A stretch of 64,000 nucleotides of DNA, taken from Asterochloris sp. CNOR1. Taxonomy: Eukaryota; Chlorophyta; Trebouxiophyceae; Trebouxiales; Trebouxiaceae. The notes under the pieces were generated by a model. The model did not search any database. It was given only the letters and a program-made list of their open reading frames with translations, and was not told the DNA's origin. Numbering within the stretch: the stretch's first letter is position 1; each line of letters starts with the position of its first letter. Below, piece by piece: positions 24,524-36,120 of the stretch. The stretch is from NCBI GenBank assembly GCA_963969365.1, contig OZ017757.1, forward strand, positions 558,001 to 622,000. The letters are read 5' to 3'. A program made the position numbers and the translations under genes.

Positions 24524-27393
24524 ATGTCTTTGGACATGAGAAGGCTTGTTGTGTTGACTGCCTGGTCCTGCCTCATCAGCCTTGTGAGCGCAGTGGACTT
24601 GCTGCAGCTGCTCACCAACAGTTTTCGGAAGGCACCAGACCATCGGTACTTTCAGCCAGCAGAGAATAAAGCAAGAGGGAAGTATAAGCTGCCTCCGGCA
24701 GCCGTGCTGCACGCCCTGAAGATTGAAGAAGCCTCCCCGCAACTGCATGAGCTGGTCAGCCAGGTTGCTGTTGACCTGCTGCCCTTCGAACATGGCATCA
24801 CTCTGGCCATGGTTGAGCAGGCGAGTCAGAGTCATTTGCTCTTGCCATGTTGTGCCTTGTACATTACGTATCAGACGGCAGGAGACGCCTGTTACTTGCA
24901 GGCCTACTGCACAGGACGCCTGCCAGGGATGCGCATCCAGATCATCGATCAGCAGGTCTACGTGGTAAGCACATCCTGCCAGCATGCACGACAGGTGCAT
25001 GTGCCTCTCAAAGCTGGCTCATTGTCACTGCTGGCCAGTGTTTATGGGAGGGCACACTTCTTCAGCAGACATCTCATCAAAGAACACAATGCTATTGCTA
25101 GCTTTGAACATAAGGTGTACATCTGCTTCAGGTTGGTGAGGTGCTAGCTGATCATGCGGTTCACTCGAGGCATCACAATTTGAAGGCTCAGCTGATGGCC
25201 CTTGCGGCTAGCGTGGAGCTGCCCGATATTGATGCGTGGGTGCAGCCTTGCTTGCTGAGCCATGCATGGCAGAATGCAAGTCCAGAGGGCTCTGCAAGTC
25301 ACGGGGAGCTCTCTGTCTGCAGGGTATTCACAACTGTGGATCGGGTGAGTGCTGCGTGCATGTACAAGATGCCCTGGTGTCACAGTTGCTGTGGCACCCA
25401 TGCTTATCAACAGGCCTCCATGAGCGTTGCAGGTCAACCCAGAGACTGATGAGCAGCAAAGCACCTGCCTAAAGCGGGGCCCTCTCTTCAGCCAGGTCTG
25501 CTCACAGCAGTAGGGTTGAGGCATTGAGATTTTGTGCGGCCCACAGGGCCTGTTGGGGCACCCACTTTATGACAGCCTTCTTACTAATTCGTTGGGATCT
25601 CCAAGTCTCACCTTGGCTGGCTGCAGGCCAGGCATCCTTCTCTGCCCCACTTGATAGCTTACCCTGACTTTACTTTTGAGGTGACCCTTTGCTGTCTTGG
25701 GCAACTGGACAAAGCCTCAGTTGTGCTGACTGATCTTGCAGCTGTGGTCTCTAACCAGTCCAGTCTGGTTTTTGGAGTGATACACTGCCACTTGCTGTTC
25801 CAGGACTGGCCAGAGGCCAACATCCCAAGCTGGGAGGTGCAAGGGTACATCATGCGGAAGGCCTCTGAGAGGACACAGTGGCAACAACGCAACCCGCAGC
25901 TGTTCTTCAGGGGTGGCTTGCACCCAGGTCTGGCCCCTAGCTCAGGCAAACTCTGCAGCATTGGGTGCAACTGGCGCCAGACTCATCTTGGCAGGCACAA
26001 GGCAGCAACATGTGGAAGCCGCTGGGACGTTACAGATTAAGCAGTCGGATCCGGCGCCATCTTGATCTCGCTGCGGCTTGCAGGGCAGAGAGGTGTTGTT
26101 GAGGGTGTGGACTGGCAGCCCCTGGCAAAACACTTTGATGTCACCTTCTTCTCCTCGCCACATGATATGGGCACAGTCAGGTGTGCTTTTGTGTCTGGAC
26201 ACAGTGACAGCCGTCAGCTGTCGAACCTGGTAGCATTGCAACGCTTGGCTTGTCTGCAGGAGTGGCTTCATTCCCCTCCCTCAGCACTGCGACTGGAAGT
26301 ACCTCCTCAACTGGCCTCCTCAGTCTTCTTACTCGGCAAGCGCTGAATGCCCAAGCTACATATCTTCTGCAGTGCAGAGTGACCTGCTGTTGCACAATGT
26401 CAAAATCAATGTGTGTCTTGCCATCTGCAGGCACATCTGAAGTCTTTTATGTCCTGTGGCTCTGCAGTTGTCTCTGCTGGAGCTGAGTCAGGCTGGCACG
26501 AATTTTGGTGCGCAACAGAGCGACCCTTGTTGCCTCAAAAGGCTTGCGCTGCATCGCATGGCAGCATCCCCAGGCCATGACTGGCTTCATGATGTTGTTA
26601 TTGCTACATGGCAGAAGACAATGTGCTGGCCATCCTCAGGGTTTTCATGTACCTGCTGCAGGTACCATCTTCTGAAACATGATGAAAACATTGTACTCAT
26701 ACCGCAAATTGAGTCTGCTAAGGACATAGTCGAGACCCTGTCTCACACGGTGAGCATCATTATGTTGGACAGCACCTCAAGGTGGCTCATCAGCCTCATG
26801 AGATACACTGCCTGCTGGCTGACCATGTGTAAGTTCTCTGGTCCCTGCTCTCTCAGAGCATCTGTAGCCCCAGGCCCCTTTTGCAAACTGTGGCCCAAGG
26901 TCTGTGGCTCATTAGAAACTGAGTGCAGGAGAACAGCTTGCATGGGCATCCTGAAGATCCCTACAAATGGCAGCAGTGCGAAGCCTGATATTACCACATA
27001 TCACTGGGGACCTCAGATGCAGCCTGCAGCTACTTTGTCATCCATGCAGGTACATAATCTGAAAGCAAACGACACTGGCGCCCAGCACATCGGGGAGGCA
27101 GGGCAGCAGCTCATTAACACTGTCCTGACGCCCAGCAATGTCCGCTTATACTGGTAAGACTGCAGTGAGTGCCAACAAGCTGTTTCAAAGTGCTGTTTCA
27201 ACTGACGTCACTTGGATCTGACCACAGGTACTCACTTCTGCATCATTATAGCAGTCTCCAGCGATTCAAACCCACACGACATGCTGATGCCATTTTCCTT
27301 GGCGACTCCATGCAGCGTCCAGATAATGAGCAGCCAAAGGAAAGGCTGTGCAGCCTCTGCACTGAAATTGCTTCGTCCCATGAGGCGGTGTGA
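24524..27393 (+). CDS. Secretory-pathway glycosyltransferase family 90 (CAP10/POGLUT-like)
   Basis: Member of glycosyltransferase family GT90 (CAP10 domain), which includes animal POGLUTs and fungal xylosyltransferases; sugar donor and acceptor cannot be told here. ATG 24524 opens a signal-peptide or anchor-like N-terminus (RRLVVLTAWSCLISLVSA). Exons: 24524-24820, 24902-24964 (AYCTGRLPGMRIQIIDQQ), about 25045-25130, about 25160-25347 (LPDIDAWVQPC), from about 25435 (NPETDEQQSTC), 25628-25681 (HPSLPHLIAYPDFTFE) joining 25804 onward (DWPEANIPSWEVQ, then NPQLFFRGG), from 26084 (VDWQPLAKHFDV), about 26664-26749 (HLLKHDENIVLIPQIESAKD), 27052-27156 (IGEAGQQLINTVLTPSNVRL) and 27229-27393. The DWPE..IPSWE...W..R...FFRG block and the C-terminal A..I...G..L....LT...V..YW pattern are diagnostic. 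Some middle splice sites are uncertain. The first donor may be GC type (CAG/GCGAGT). Confidence 0.85.
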
Positions 27394-28123
27394 CGACTGG
27401 ACTGGGCCTTCACCTCTACAAAATACTCAGACCACTCCTGACGAAATTGAGGTACTGTCAACATTGCCCAACAATGAGATATTGCTGAGTGAAATAACTT
27501 GTAACCTTGTTAGCATCAGAGCTGCCAAGCAGAATGCGGGTACGTACAGCACAGCCTCATCTGAAGCAAAGGCAGGCAATTGCTTGACTACTTCCTGGAT
27601 AAAGTTTGTGCAAGTCACTTTGAAGATTTGAGTTTCTTACACAGCACTTGACAGCAATCTAGTTGCAGGCATCATGCCGATCAGCAAAACATACTGTGCT
27701 GCAAACTTCAAAACTTGCTCTTGACATGTAAAGCTTAAAAAGCCCTGTTAGCAGCGCAGCGCAATGGACAGGGGCAGATTTACTGGATGTTGGAGATATG
27801 AAGGACACAGCGCTTGCCATTGAGATTTCTGCCTTACAACCAATGCACAGACTTGTAACAAAAGTGGAGGCCAAGAAGACAGCATATAGGGAAGCCAAGA
27901 CAATGCACTAATGAGTTCATGTGGGCCATCATAGTTTGCAAGTCGGCCTAGGCATCGCCACACATAAGACAAGGGAACACTATCAAACGAGACAAGTTTA
28001 GAGCATCCTGCTGTTGGGCGGGTCTTTTTAGCTACACACTGCTGCACAAAGGGTATAAGAAGGCGGCTCCAGAATGCCAGTACTGCTCCAGAATGCCAGT
28101 ACTGCGATTCAATTGCGAACTGC
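27394..28123. other. Convergent intergenic region, no gene seen
   Basis: This 730-bp interval lies between the stop codons of the GT90 and LHT-type genes. It is more AT-rich than its surroundings. I see no protein family in either strand. It holds a perfect 19-bp direct repeat at 28066-28103. Confidence 0.5.
28066..28103. repeat. Perfect 19-bp direct repeat
   Basis: GCTCCAGAATGCCAGTACT occurs twice back to back, at 28066-28084 and 28085-28103. It sits about 20 bp beyond the stop of the LHT-type permease, in its 3' UTR. Confidence 0.95.
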
Positions 28124-31100
28124 TCATTGGTACAACTTGTAAGTAGAGGCGTCCTGCACAGCAGCAGTCAAGCAGTGAATGTCCAGGGCACTTCTGACCT
28201 CCTGCAGAGGCCGTCCTGAGCTGTCAGGTGCTGCTACCACTTGACATCATGGTGCACAGGCAACACAGCAGGCAGCTGATGATGTCCAAACATGCATCAC
28301 TCTGCTGCAATAACCAGCAGCTCACCACAATGATGCCCCTCAGGCCTCCAATACTGCCCAGAATAGTCACAGCCACACTGCACAAGGAGAGCAGCCAGAA
28401 GTCAGCTCAAGTTGGGGCAGCGACCCTTTCACTGATACCAGTGCAGCCGCCATCATCTCAGAAAAACTACAGTCATCATACAAGAAAGAGGCTCACCCCA
28501 GAACAATGCAAATCCAGCTGGCCCAGAAGTGCCAGTTGCCAAAGCCAGGCCTGCACGGTAACAAAAGCAGTTGCCACAAGCATCGTTGTGGGGGAGTCAG
28601 AGGAGCCAACTCCTCAGGGCATGGTTGACAGCACAGTAGACATGCGGCCAAAAGGACGCTGCAATCTTGCTTTCCCAATACATGACTGGAAGTCCTGTAA
28701 GAGCCTTGCTCGAAGCAGCACACTCAGGCACGGAGACCAGCTGTCAGGCCTTACCTCTTCAGCACCAACCAGAGGACGGAGGGAATCCAGAAAGTTGTGG
28801 GGCCGGTGCCCAGGGCTCTGCAAATATTGCAAACAATGTTTCACTACAGTTGTGTGAGAAGCAGGGGACCCTGCACAAATTGCAGCTGGGCCACAGCTGA
28901 CAGCTTATGTCAGACACATGAAAAGGGATGTGCCAGACAGAACAAATGAGACATAGCACTCACCCAATGAAGCCCATCAGGTCACTGCAGACAGCAAGGT
29001 ACAGATGTCAGAGGGCAGCATTGCTACGACCAGCATGAGACCAGCGCCAACATGCACAGCACCACAGATACATAAGCAAAGCTGTGTGCCACCACAGTCA
29101 CGTTGTAATCTCACCCAAAGAAGGGAATGGTGCAGGCGATGAATGCAATGAGGACGACATAAGCACTCCTGCAGTCAATGATTACAGTGACTCAGCTAGG
29201 GATGAATCTGGCATCCAAGAACCTATGCAACCAGCAGTGCCCAGGCTGGATCCGAGCAGTCAAGCAGTGGGCACGAGATTAAATGACCCGAAAAACCAAT
29301 CCCAAAGCCAAAATGGGGAGAGGACCAGCACCTGGAAGCAGGCTATATGCTTCAGAACGCAGCAGGCCTGCCCTGCACAAACGCCCAAGGGTGGACGGTG
29401 TTGGCCACAAGCCACCGAGGCCACAGGCCACCCCACAAGCCACCACGGCACCAGCCCACCGAGGCCGGGTGGAAGGCAGCCAGGCAGCAGGTGCACTCCT
29501 CAAGACATGCTAAGCATAAGGAAGAAGTGGCTTGCGTCTCAAACAGGGAGACACATGAGGCAGTCAGCAGTGCAGTGCTGTGACTGCACCTGTAGATGAG
29601 ACGCGTGACCCCGCCATTGGGGATGCCCCTCTTGACCAGGCCAATCTCAATCATGTCCAGGACTGGGAATGTGTAGAGCTGCGGGCAGAAAGGTAAATGT
29701 GAATGGTAGCGTCAGGCGGCAGCAGGGCAGCAGCAGGCACAGATGTCATGCATGCTGGGCAGGACTGCAGAGGGGCACGCCACACAGGGCGCAATGCAAG
29801 GTGGCCAGGCTGCAGATCGCATACCACCAACGCAACACCACAGAACCATGCTACAGGGCCCAGGGGTGAAGTCTGCGCATGCACAACTCACCAGGTAACT
29901 GCCCATCACGTGCCACACAACAAAGAAGTCTGCCTGCAGGGGTAGTGGGAGGCCTCCTCAGCAGAATTTATTGGATGGGTGGCAGACTTTACGGGCGCGT
30001 GCACAGTCAAAGCAATTGACCGGGGCCACCAAGAGCAACTGCCCAAGGGTACTAGGGACAGGCTTGAGCACTCCATGCACTCTAAACTTGCTCTGCACAC
30101 CCAATACAGGTACAGTCTGCCCTCACCATGGCTACCATCCATTTCGGGTGGATGATGCTGGCAAGCACATTGTCTGCCACACCTGCACAGCAAGCATTAG
30201 AAGGTGTGGGCCAAGTTGCATCCCAAGCACACCCCTTCAACTGCAGGGAATGGGGGTCCAGCTGACAACAGCCAGACAGGATACAGATGCAGCAAAGCAC
30301 TGCAGGCTGGTGTTGGTCAAACCAGGCCGCTGACGGGTCAAGTTCAAGCCCACTCACCATTGCCAAAAGCCCAGTACCCTGTGAAGCTCACAGTGGCATA
30401 GCACCAGCTAACGATCTGCAACCAAGGTGGAGAGATGATCAGCTGGTGTGCTGAGGGAGGGCCGACAGCAGCCAGCTTCCCCTGCTTGCAGAGTCCAACA
30501 TGATGCACTGTCAATGGCCTTGGAAGCCCACACACACAGGGTGGCAGCAGCCCCGGCTGCTTCAATCTCACAGAACGAGCGAGAGCACAGCTGGGCGCCA
30601 GCAACGCGACTCCAGAGGACTGGCTGTGGCCATTGCACAGCTTGTGCGCGCGCATGCTCATGCCTAAGCGCAGCATGCATATTGGATCACCATTTGATAA
30701 CAGCATACAGTTGCACAAATCAAACATGAACAGCGTCACCCACCACGTAGGCCAAGATGACTCCGCGCCACATGGACACATGTGAGGGCCTTCCTGGCCT
30801 GGAGGGCATAGTTGCCTGAATCTCTGCAGCAAAGCAGCCAGGACAGTCAGGCGATGCCTGGCAACAGCACTGGAGTGTATCCAGATGTCAGTCTGCACAG
30901 GCTGAGAAGCTTGGGGCAAGCAGTCACAGCAGGGACGGGCTGGATGTTGTGGGGGCAGGGCGGCCTCCATGTTTATTGCCGATGTGCAATGGTGTGCAGC
31001 ACTGCAACGGTCAGGAAGGTTGTAGCAGCAATAGGCTGCACGCTCAGGAGGCAGGTGCCAGACCTTGCAACTGACAAGGCCCGGATCATGGGAGGCATGT

Positions 31101-34100
31101 AACCACAAGGCAACATCAGCTCACCGAGAATCACGTTGTGGCCTCCATAAGCTGCAGAGCAGGAGAGAAGTGGATCATAATGGGCTGCTCAGGCACAAGT
31201 ATTGTCTGCAAGTTGAGAACCGTGCAGTGCAGTTGGTTTGCACAGCTGGCCGGTCAGCATAGGGCTGCTCAGCCAGAAGCAGGCACAGCGCCAGTCGCTG
31301 TGAATGCGTGTTGTGCATTGCAGCCAGTTTGATGGCTGCTTAGGGCCTCACCGAAGGCAACTGTTCCTAGAGCATTGAACACGCCAAAGAGGCCAGCTGG
31401 CTTTGAGAAGCCGTTCAAGTTGTATTGAGCACCTGCAGTAATGTCCAGCAGAAGATCGGCAAGGGGATCAATCCAGCTTGCCAGAGGTGCAAGACGCAAG
31501 ATGACCAAGGCGCTGCCTAGCACTCGGAAGGCGCATCACAAGATGCTGAGACAGGCTGGTAAGCAGTCAAGGGTGAAGGACGCGCAGCAGTCGCCAGCAG
31601 ATGCCACAGCAGGGAGGACCCTGGAGCTTGAGGGCGCATGCTGAGAAGAACAGGCCAGACAGCACTTGCCAGCCAGCAAACCTTTGAGTTGAAGGCAAGC
31701 TGAAGGGGTTCAGCAGAGAGCAGGCATTGAGAGCGCTCACTCGTGTGTGTCTCCTGGCCGGCATTCAGGGAGCCACCAAATGCAATGGTCGAGTAGGACA
31801 TGCTCATGAAGGCAGCAATGAGGGACATGAAGGTGAGCGAGTGGAAGTTGGGGAGCTGCAGCACAGCACGAGCTGGGTCAATGGGCATAGTTGATGATGA
31901 GGTGGAGACGTGGCTGTGGGCACAGTGGCAATGCAAGGAACCCTGAGCTGGGCTGATGCACATCATGCTCGTGGTCTTGTGCGGCAGAAGAAGGGCAAAT
32001 ACTGGAAGACACACATCAACAGGCAGCACGCGCCGCACCAGCGGCTGCAACTGGCTGTGCTGGGCAGGTGGGCATGGCACAGCAGTAAGTGGGAAGGAGT
32101 GCTCACCTGGATCAAGATGAGATGGCATGAGGCAAACACGACGATCCAAGCTGAGAGGCCCTGCAGGGGGCGGGGCACACAATTCAGCATATGGCAACAT
32201 GCTGAGCTGAGCTTTGAGGCACCATGGATGCTTCCAGGCTGGATGTGCATATCTGACTCTGGGAGCATGCCTTGCAAGCAGAGCATGACCCGCATCCCAG
32301 GGGCATGCTCGAAATGGGCAGCAGGATGCATGGGCAGAAAGCCCAGACAGGCGAGGTGCATGGGCAAACAGACAGCCAGAGCACAGCAAGCTGCAGGATG
32401 GCCCGGTGCAGGCCCAACATGCAGGAGGCCACAGTAAGCAAGGTGCAGGCTGCTGCCAAAGGCTTACGAAGGAGGTGCACTGCCCCTGTTCGTTCTTGGT
32501 GCACACGATGTCATAGAATCGCATGAGGCTCTGGCCCCCAGTCACAGTGTAGGTGATACCCAGGCCAATCAGCACAATGAGCTGCGAGGGCAGCACCACC
32601 CAGAGGCCACCTACGCGGCCAAAGGCATACTGCAATGGCAGGCAGGCAGGAGTCAGCCACGCCAAGCAGCATGCTGGATTGCAAGGGAGCAACAGCCAGA
32701 GCCCACCACATGGCCAAAGGCAAACTGCAGGGGCAGGCCAGCAGCCAGGTGCACAGCAATTGAGCTGCGAGGGAGTACCCGAGGGAGGCCCTAGTGCATA
32801 GTGTCTAGCCAGACAGTAAGGCACCGCCTGCTGCAGTGCAATGAGAACGATACCCTGATGTGCTTTGGTAGTGCAAGTGCTGTGCTGGCATTGAGCTTCA
32901 GGATTTGTGCACTGGCAGCTGCGAGGCCTTCAAGCAGCCAGGTTGTCACCGCAGAGCTGCTTGCTGGAGGGATCAGTCAGGCAACTTGTGCTGTGGCAGT
33001 ATAGTTGCTGCCAGCAGCAGCAAGGGAGCATGGGCAAAATTTGGACCCTTTGCAAAATTGGGTGCAGCCAGACACACAGCTAGAGGTTCCAGAACAGGTG
33101 CCTCTTCTTACCTGGCCCAGCTCCTGGTACCTGTTGAAGCGGTGACCGTCCATCTCGTGCATGTGCACCAGCTGCCACAGGGTGTACAGACTGATGATCT
33201 GCAGAGAGACAGCACACACACTCAGCACAACCTGCAATGCAGCAGCCTAATCAGCCCTGAGCAAAGCTGCAAGCTCCCCAGGAACAGAGCAAAAGTGTAG
33301 CAGCCCCAGGCATTGAGCTACAAGCTCACACAGGACGCAGCCAAAGCAAGCCAGGCTGCTGATGCTGGTGTCGGGAGTGGAGTGGTGCAGCAGCAGAGCT
33401 CCGGCCACAAGCAGTGCCATCTCCCAGAACAGAGCCAAAGGCAGCTAGGTAACGGGCAGTGAACGTCACGCAACAGGTGCTTGCGCAGCAGCACCAGCCA
33501 CAGATGAGGGGCATCGCTCACCCAAGACAGTGCCAGCGTGACAGTCCCTCCGGCCCAGCCCAGGAACGACATGGCATAGGGCAGCCCCAGCACACCAGCA
33601 CCGACAATAGCTGCAGGCGCAACAGCAGGACTCAGCACCAAGCTCATGGAGGACATGCTTGGCAAGTGCTCCCTCCTCAACATGTGGCCATCTTGTGTAG
33701 GCCGCTAAAGCAAGGCTCTGCTTGGGTGCACCGCCAAGCTGCAGGGAGCCATGTGACACAGATGCAACGTACATCAGTGACTGGCAGGCAGGAGCAGCAC
33801 GAGGAGTGGTCGGGGGGGGGGGGGGGGGGGGGGAGGGGGGGTGCTGGTATGAGGAGAGGCAGGAGCTGCACAAGGCATGGAGACCGTACAGAGTCAGATG
33901 TCTGACCTGTGGTATTGTGGTAGCAGGAAGCCAGGCCAGTGCCCTTCTGAGAGGATGTGATGGGCAAGTTGTGCTCAGCCTGCAGCAAGCCCCAGAGAGA
34001 AGAGAGGTCAGTGCAGGAGTGACCCCACGATGCTGCATCAGCCAACAGTGTTGATCAAGCAGTGTGCTTTGCTAAGCAGGCCAGCAGAGAAACACTGCCA

Positions 34101-34863
34101 AAGCCGCCGCAGTAAGCCATCCGTGCTTCAGCGCCATGACCATTCCAGGTCAAGGCGGGCTTGATCAGCCTGACATGGCGTCTTGCTGTGGGGACGGGTT
34201 CCAAGCAGCTCCAGCTGATACTGATGCTGCATCAGGCCGTGCAAAAGGGTACAGTGTGATGAGGAGGCCATGATGGGACGAGCTGACTACATGAACCCAA
34301 CAGCCCAGCATGCTGGCTGATGGCTTGCCAGCCCTGTTGCCCTGGTCTGGCTCAACGTGTGACTCCTTACAAGCGCAGAGGTCCACAACGCAAGCAGGAG
34401 CCACCCATGTCCAGGTCGATCACAGAATCCCCATGCCACTGCCAGCAAAGATGTGGCAACCCCGCTTCCGCAGCACCCAACACTGAGCAGCTTCTGTAGG
34501 TGCTTCTCTGCATGACAAGCAACTTCAGGGGTACGCAGCCAGGCGGCGGCTGCAGCCTAGCACTGCGCCCTGCCAGCCATGCCTTGCAGGAGCCGAGGCT
34601 GTGAGACCATGCAGCAAGGGCACCTCGGCCACCAGCAGTATGAAACTCCCTGACATAAGACAGCAAGACACAAGAGGGGCACTCACGTCAAGTTTGTTCA
34701 CGTAGCGGCCCATGTCTCCGCCAACATAGGCTGAGTCCCCCGACTTCTGGACGTCGGGGTGCTTCATCTTCTCACTGTCATAGTCCAGCTTCTTTGCCGC
34801 AGCCTGTCGCTCCTCCATGGTGCCACGCTCCAGCGAATCCATCTCAACCTGGGACTCCATCAT
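28124..34863 (-). CDS. LHT-type amino acid permease (AAAP family)
   Basis: Proton-coupled amino acid importer of the plant LHT subgroup, expected in the plasma membrane. Exons in coding order: 34863-34687, 33610-33522, 33198-33112, 32629-32468, 32160-32107, 31855-31741, 31432-31352, 31151-31125, 30823-30744, 30415-30358, 30182-30127, 29933-29892, 29678-29590, 29168-29115, 28984-28964, 28817-28755, 28550-28497, 28377-28326 and 28153-28124. Nearly all join in phase. They spell [92 protein letters not shown] and [20 protein letters not shown]. The acidic cytosolic N-terminus is about 59 residues. Exon 1 to exon 2 is out of phase by one base, so one small exon is probably missing near 33.6-34.7 kb. 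The 27-, 30- and 42-nt exons are notable. Confidence 0.93.
32570..32795 (-). repeat. Copies of an LHT-type exon start in its own intron
   Basis: The exon start and acceptor at about 32571-32650 (plus strand GGCCAAAGGCATACTGCA) recur at about 32665-32745 (GGCCAAAGGCAAACTGCAGG) and more weakly at 32755-32795 (GAGCTGCGAGGGAGTACCC). Both copies lie upstream of the exon in the sense direction, about 90 bp apart. Confidence 0.8.
33812..33841. repeat. Poly-G tract (22 G, A, 7 G)
   Basis: An uninterrupted run of 22 G at 33812-33833, then A, then 7 G. It lies in the region between LHT-type exons 1 and 2, where it is C-rich on the coding strand. It could fold as a G-quadruplex, or its length could be a sequencing estimate. 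Confidence 0.95.
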
Positions 34864-36120
34864 CTTGGCGAGTAGTTATGCGGCCTGCAAGGGAGTGGGC
34901 TGCTTTGTAAGTGTACAAGGTGATGGGTCATCAATCTGCAATGAGCCACAGGTTGAGCGGGCTGGGTGGGCGGCTGATGGTAGTGGTGGTGGACTGCCCC
35001 AGCTTGCCTGGCAGGAGACTGCAGACTGAGCCACACAGGGCCCAAAATATCTTGCTCATACGATGCATGGCAGGAGTGCAGCTTCTGGAGACTGGCACAC
35101 CAGCAGGAGCGTTGAGGTGCTGTGGGCAGCCAATGGCGCAGCAGGCTCTCCAGCAAGCCTGAACAACCCGGCAAATTCAGCCTCTTCTGAATAAAGCCCA
35201 AGGGTGCTAAAGTTCTGAGGCACAACAGCTGCTTGCACACTTCCTCTGGCAGTATGCCCTGCGGCATGCCCAGCAGGGGTCGTCTTACAGTACCGACACT
35301 TACCAGCTTTTGATCTGGGTCGGTCAGATCTTACTCAGGCCACCCGAGATATGTGTGAACCCGCCGCCAGTCTTTTCCAAGGTTTGCCCGGCCTGAGCGC
35401 AATGACAAAGCCTCGGAAAGCCTATGTGACCACCCAACATCTTATCCAAAGATTATTTGCTTTCATCTATTGGGAAGTTGCAGTTCCAAGCAACTCACGC
35501 AGGAGTCAGCACAAGAGCTGACCCCGTACGCGTCGACACAGCCAGCCTGAAGCTTGTGAGTTCACAATCTTCTCAAAACTCCTTGAGCCAGGCACAGCAA
35601 TACAAAGCTGGTATATATGTGGTCGTGCATGAAGGCAGCTCGGACTCTGACAGGGCACAGCAGCATGAAGTTGAAGAGCAGCACTTGTCACCCCTGACAC
35701 AGAGCTGATGAGTTCACAGGCGTCGTTTCCAAGTCTTGGGGCAGTCTGGCAAGCTGGCTCCTCATGTACCCGTGCCTTCAGCAGTGCTGCAAGCTGCGAT
35801 GAGGGACCTGCCAGCATCAGGGCCGTGCTGCCCCATTTGATGCAGCTAGTCAGATGGCCTGGCTGAGATGACCATCGGTCGTGCTGACGCTTTGCAGTGT
35901 TATGGTCCCTGGGTCTGAGGTTCATCACAGCTCAATATACGAAGCCTCCAAACACTCTGCAACCTCATGTGAGCCAGCGCTTCATGGGCTTGCAGCATTC
36001 AGAATGTGGTGAGTTACTCACCCATCCATGTGTCGTTTTGGGTGTTGGGCAGCAAAGGCTGCCGTACACCTTGAGCAATTGAAAGTGGTCCTGTTGCTGG
36101 CAAGGCAACCTGGATTTCAG
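34864..36120. other. Divergent promoter and unresolved 5' end of the phosphatase gene
   Basis: This interval lies between the LHT-type start and the first phosphatase exon I can support. It should contain two promoters, 5' UTRs and the first exon(s) of the phosphatase gene. The open frame from 35457 begins at TTG. An ATG at 35902 opens a frame that does not join the next exon in phase. No other gene is seen. Confidence 0.4.

Noticed and set aside
28228-28857. 209-residue plus-strand open frame
   Set aside because: It is antisense to three confirmed LHT-type exons.
31517-32824. 435-residue minus-strand open frame
   Set aside because: It reads through two LHT-type exons plus intron. The exon phases and conserved motifs show the intron copies are not coding.
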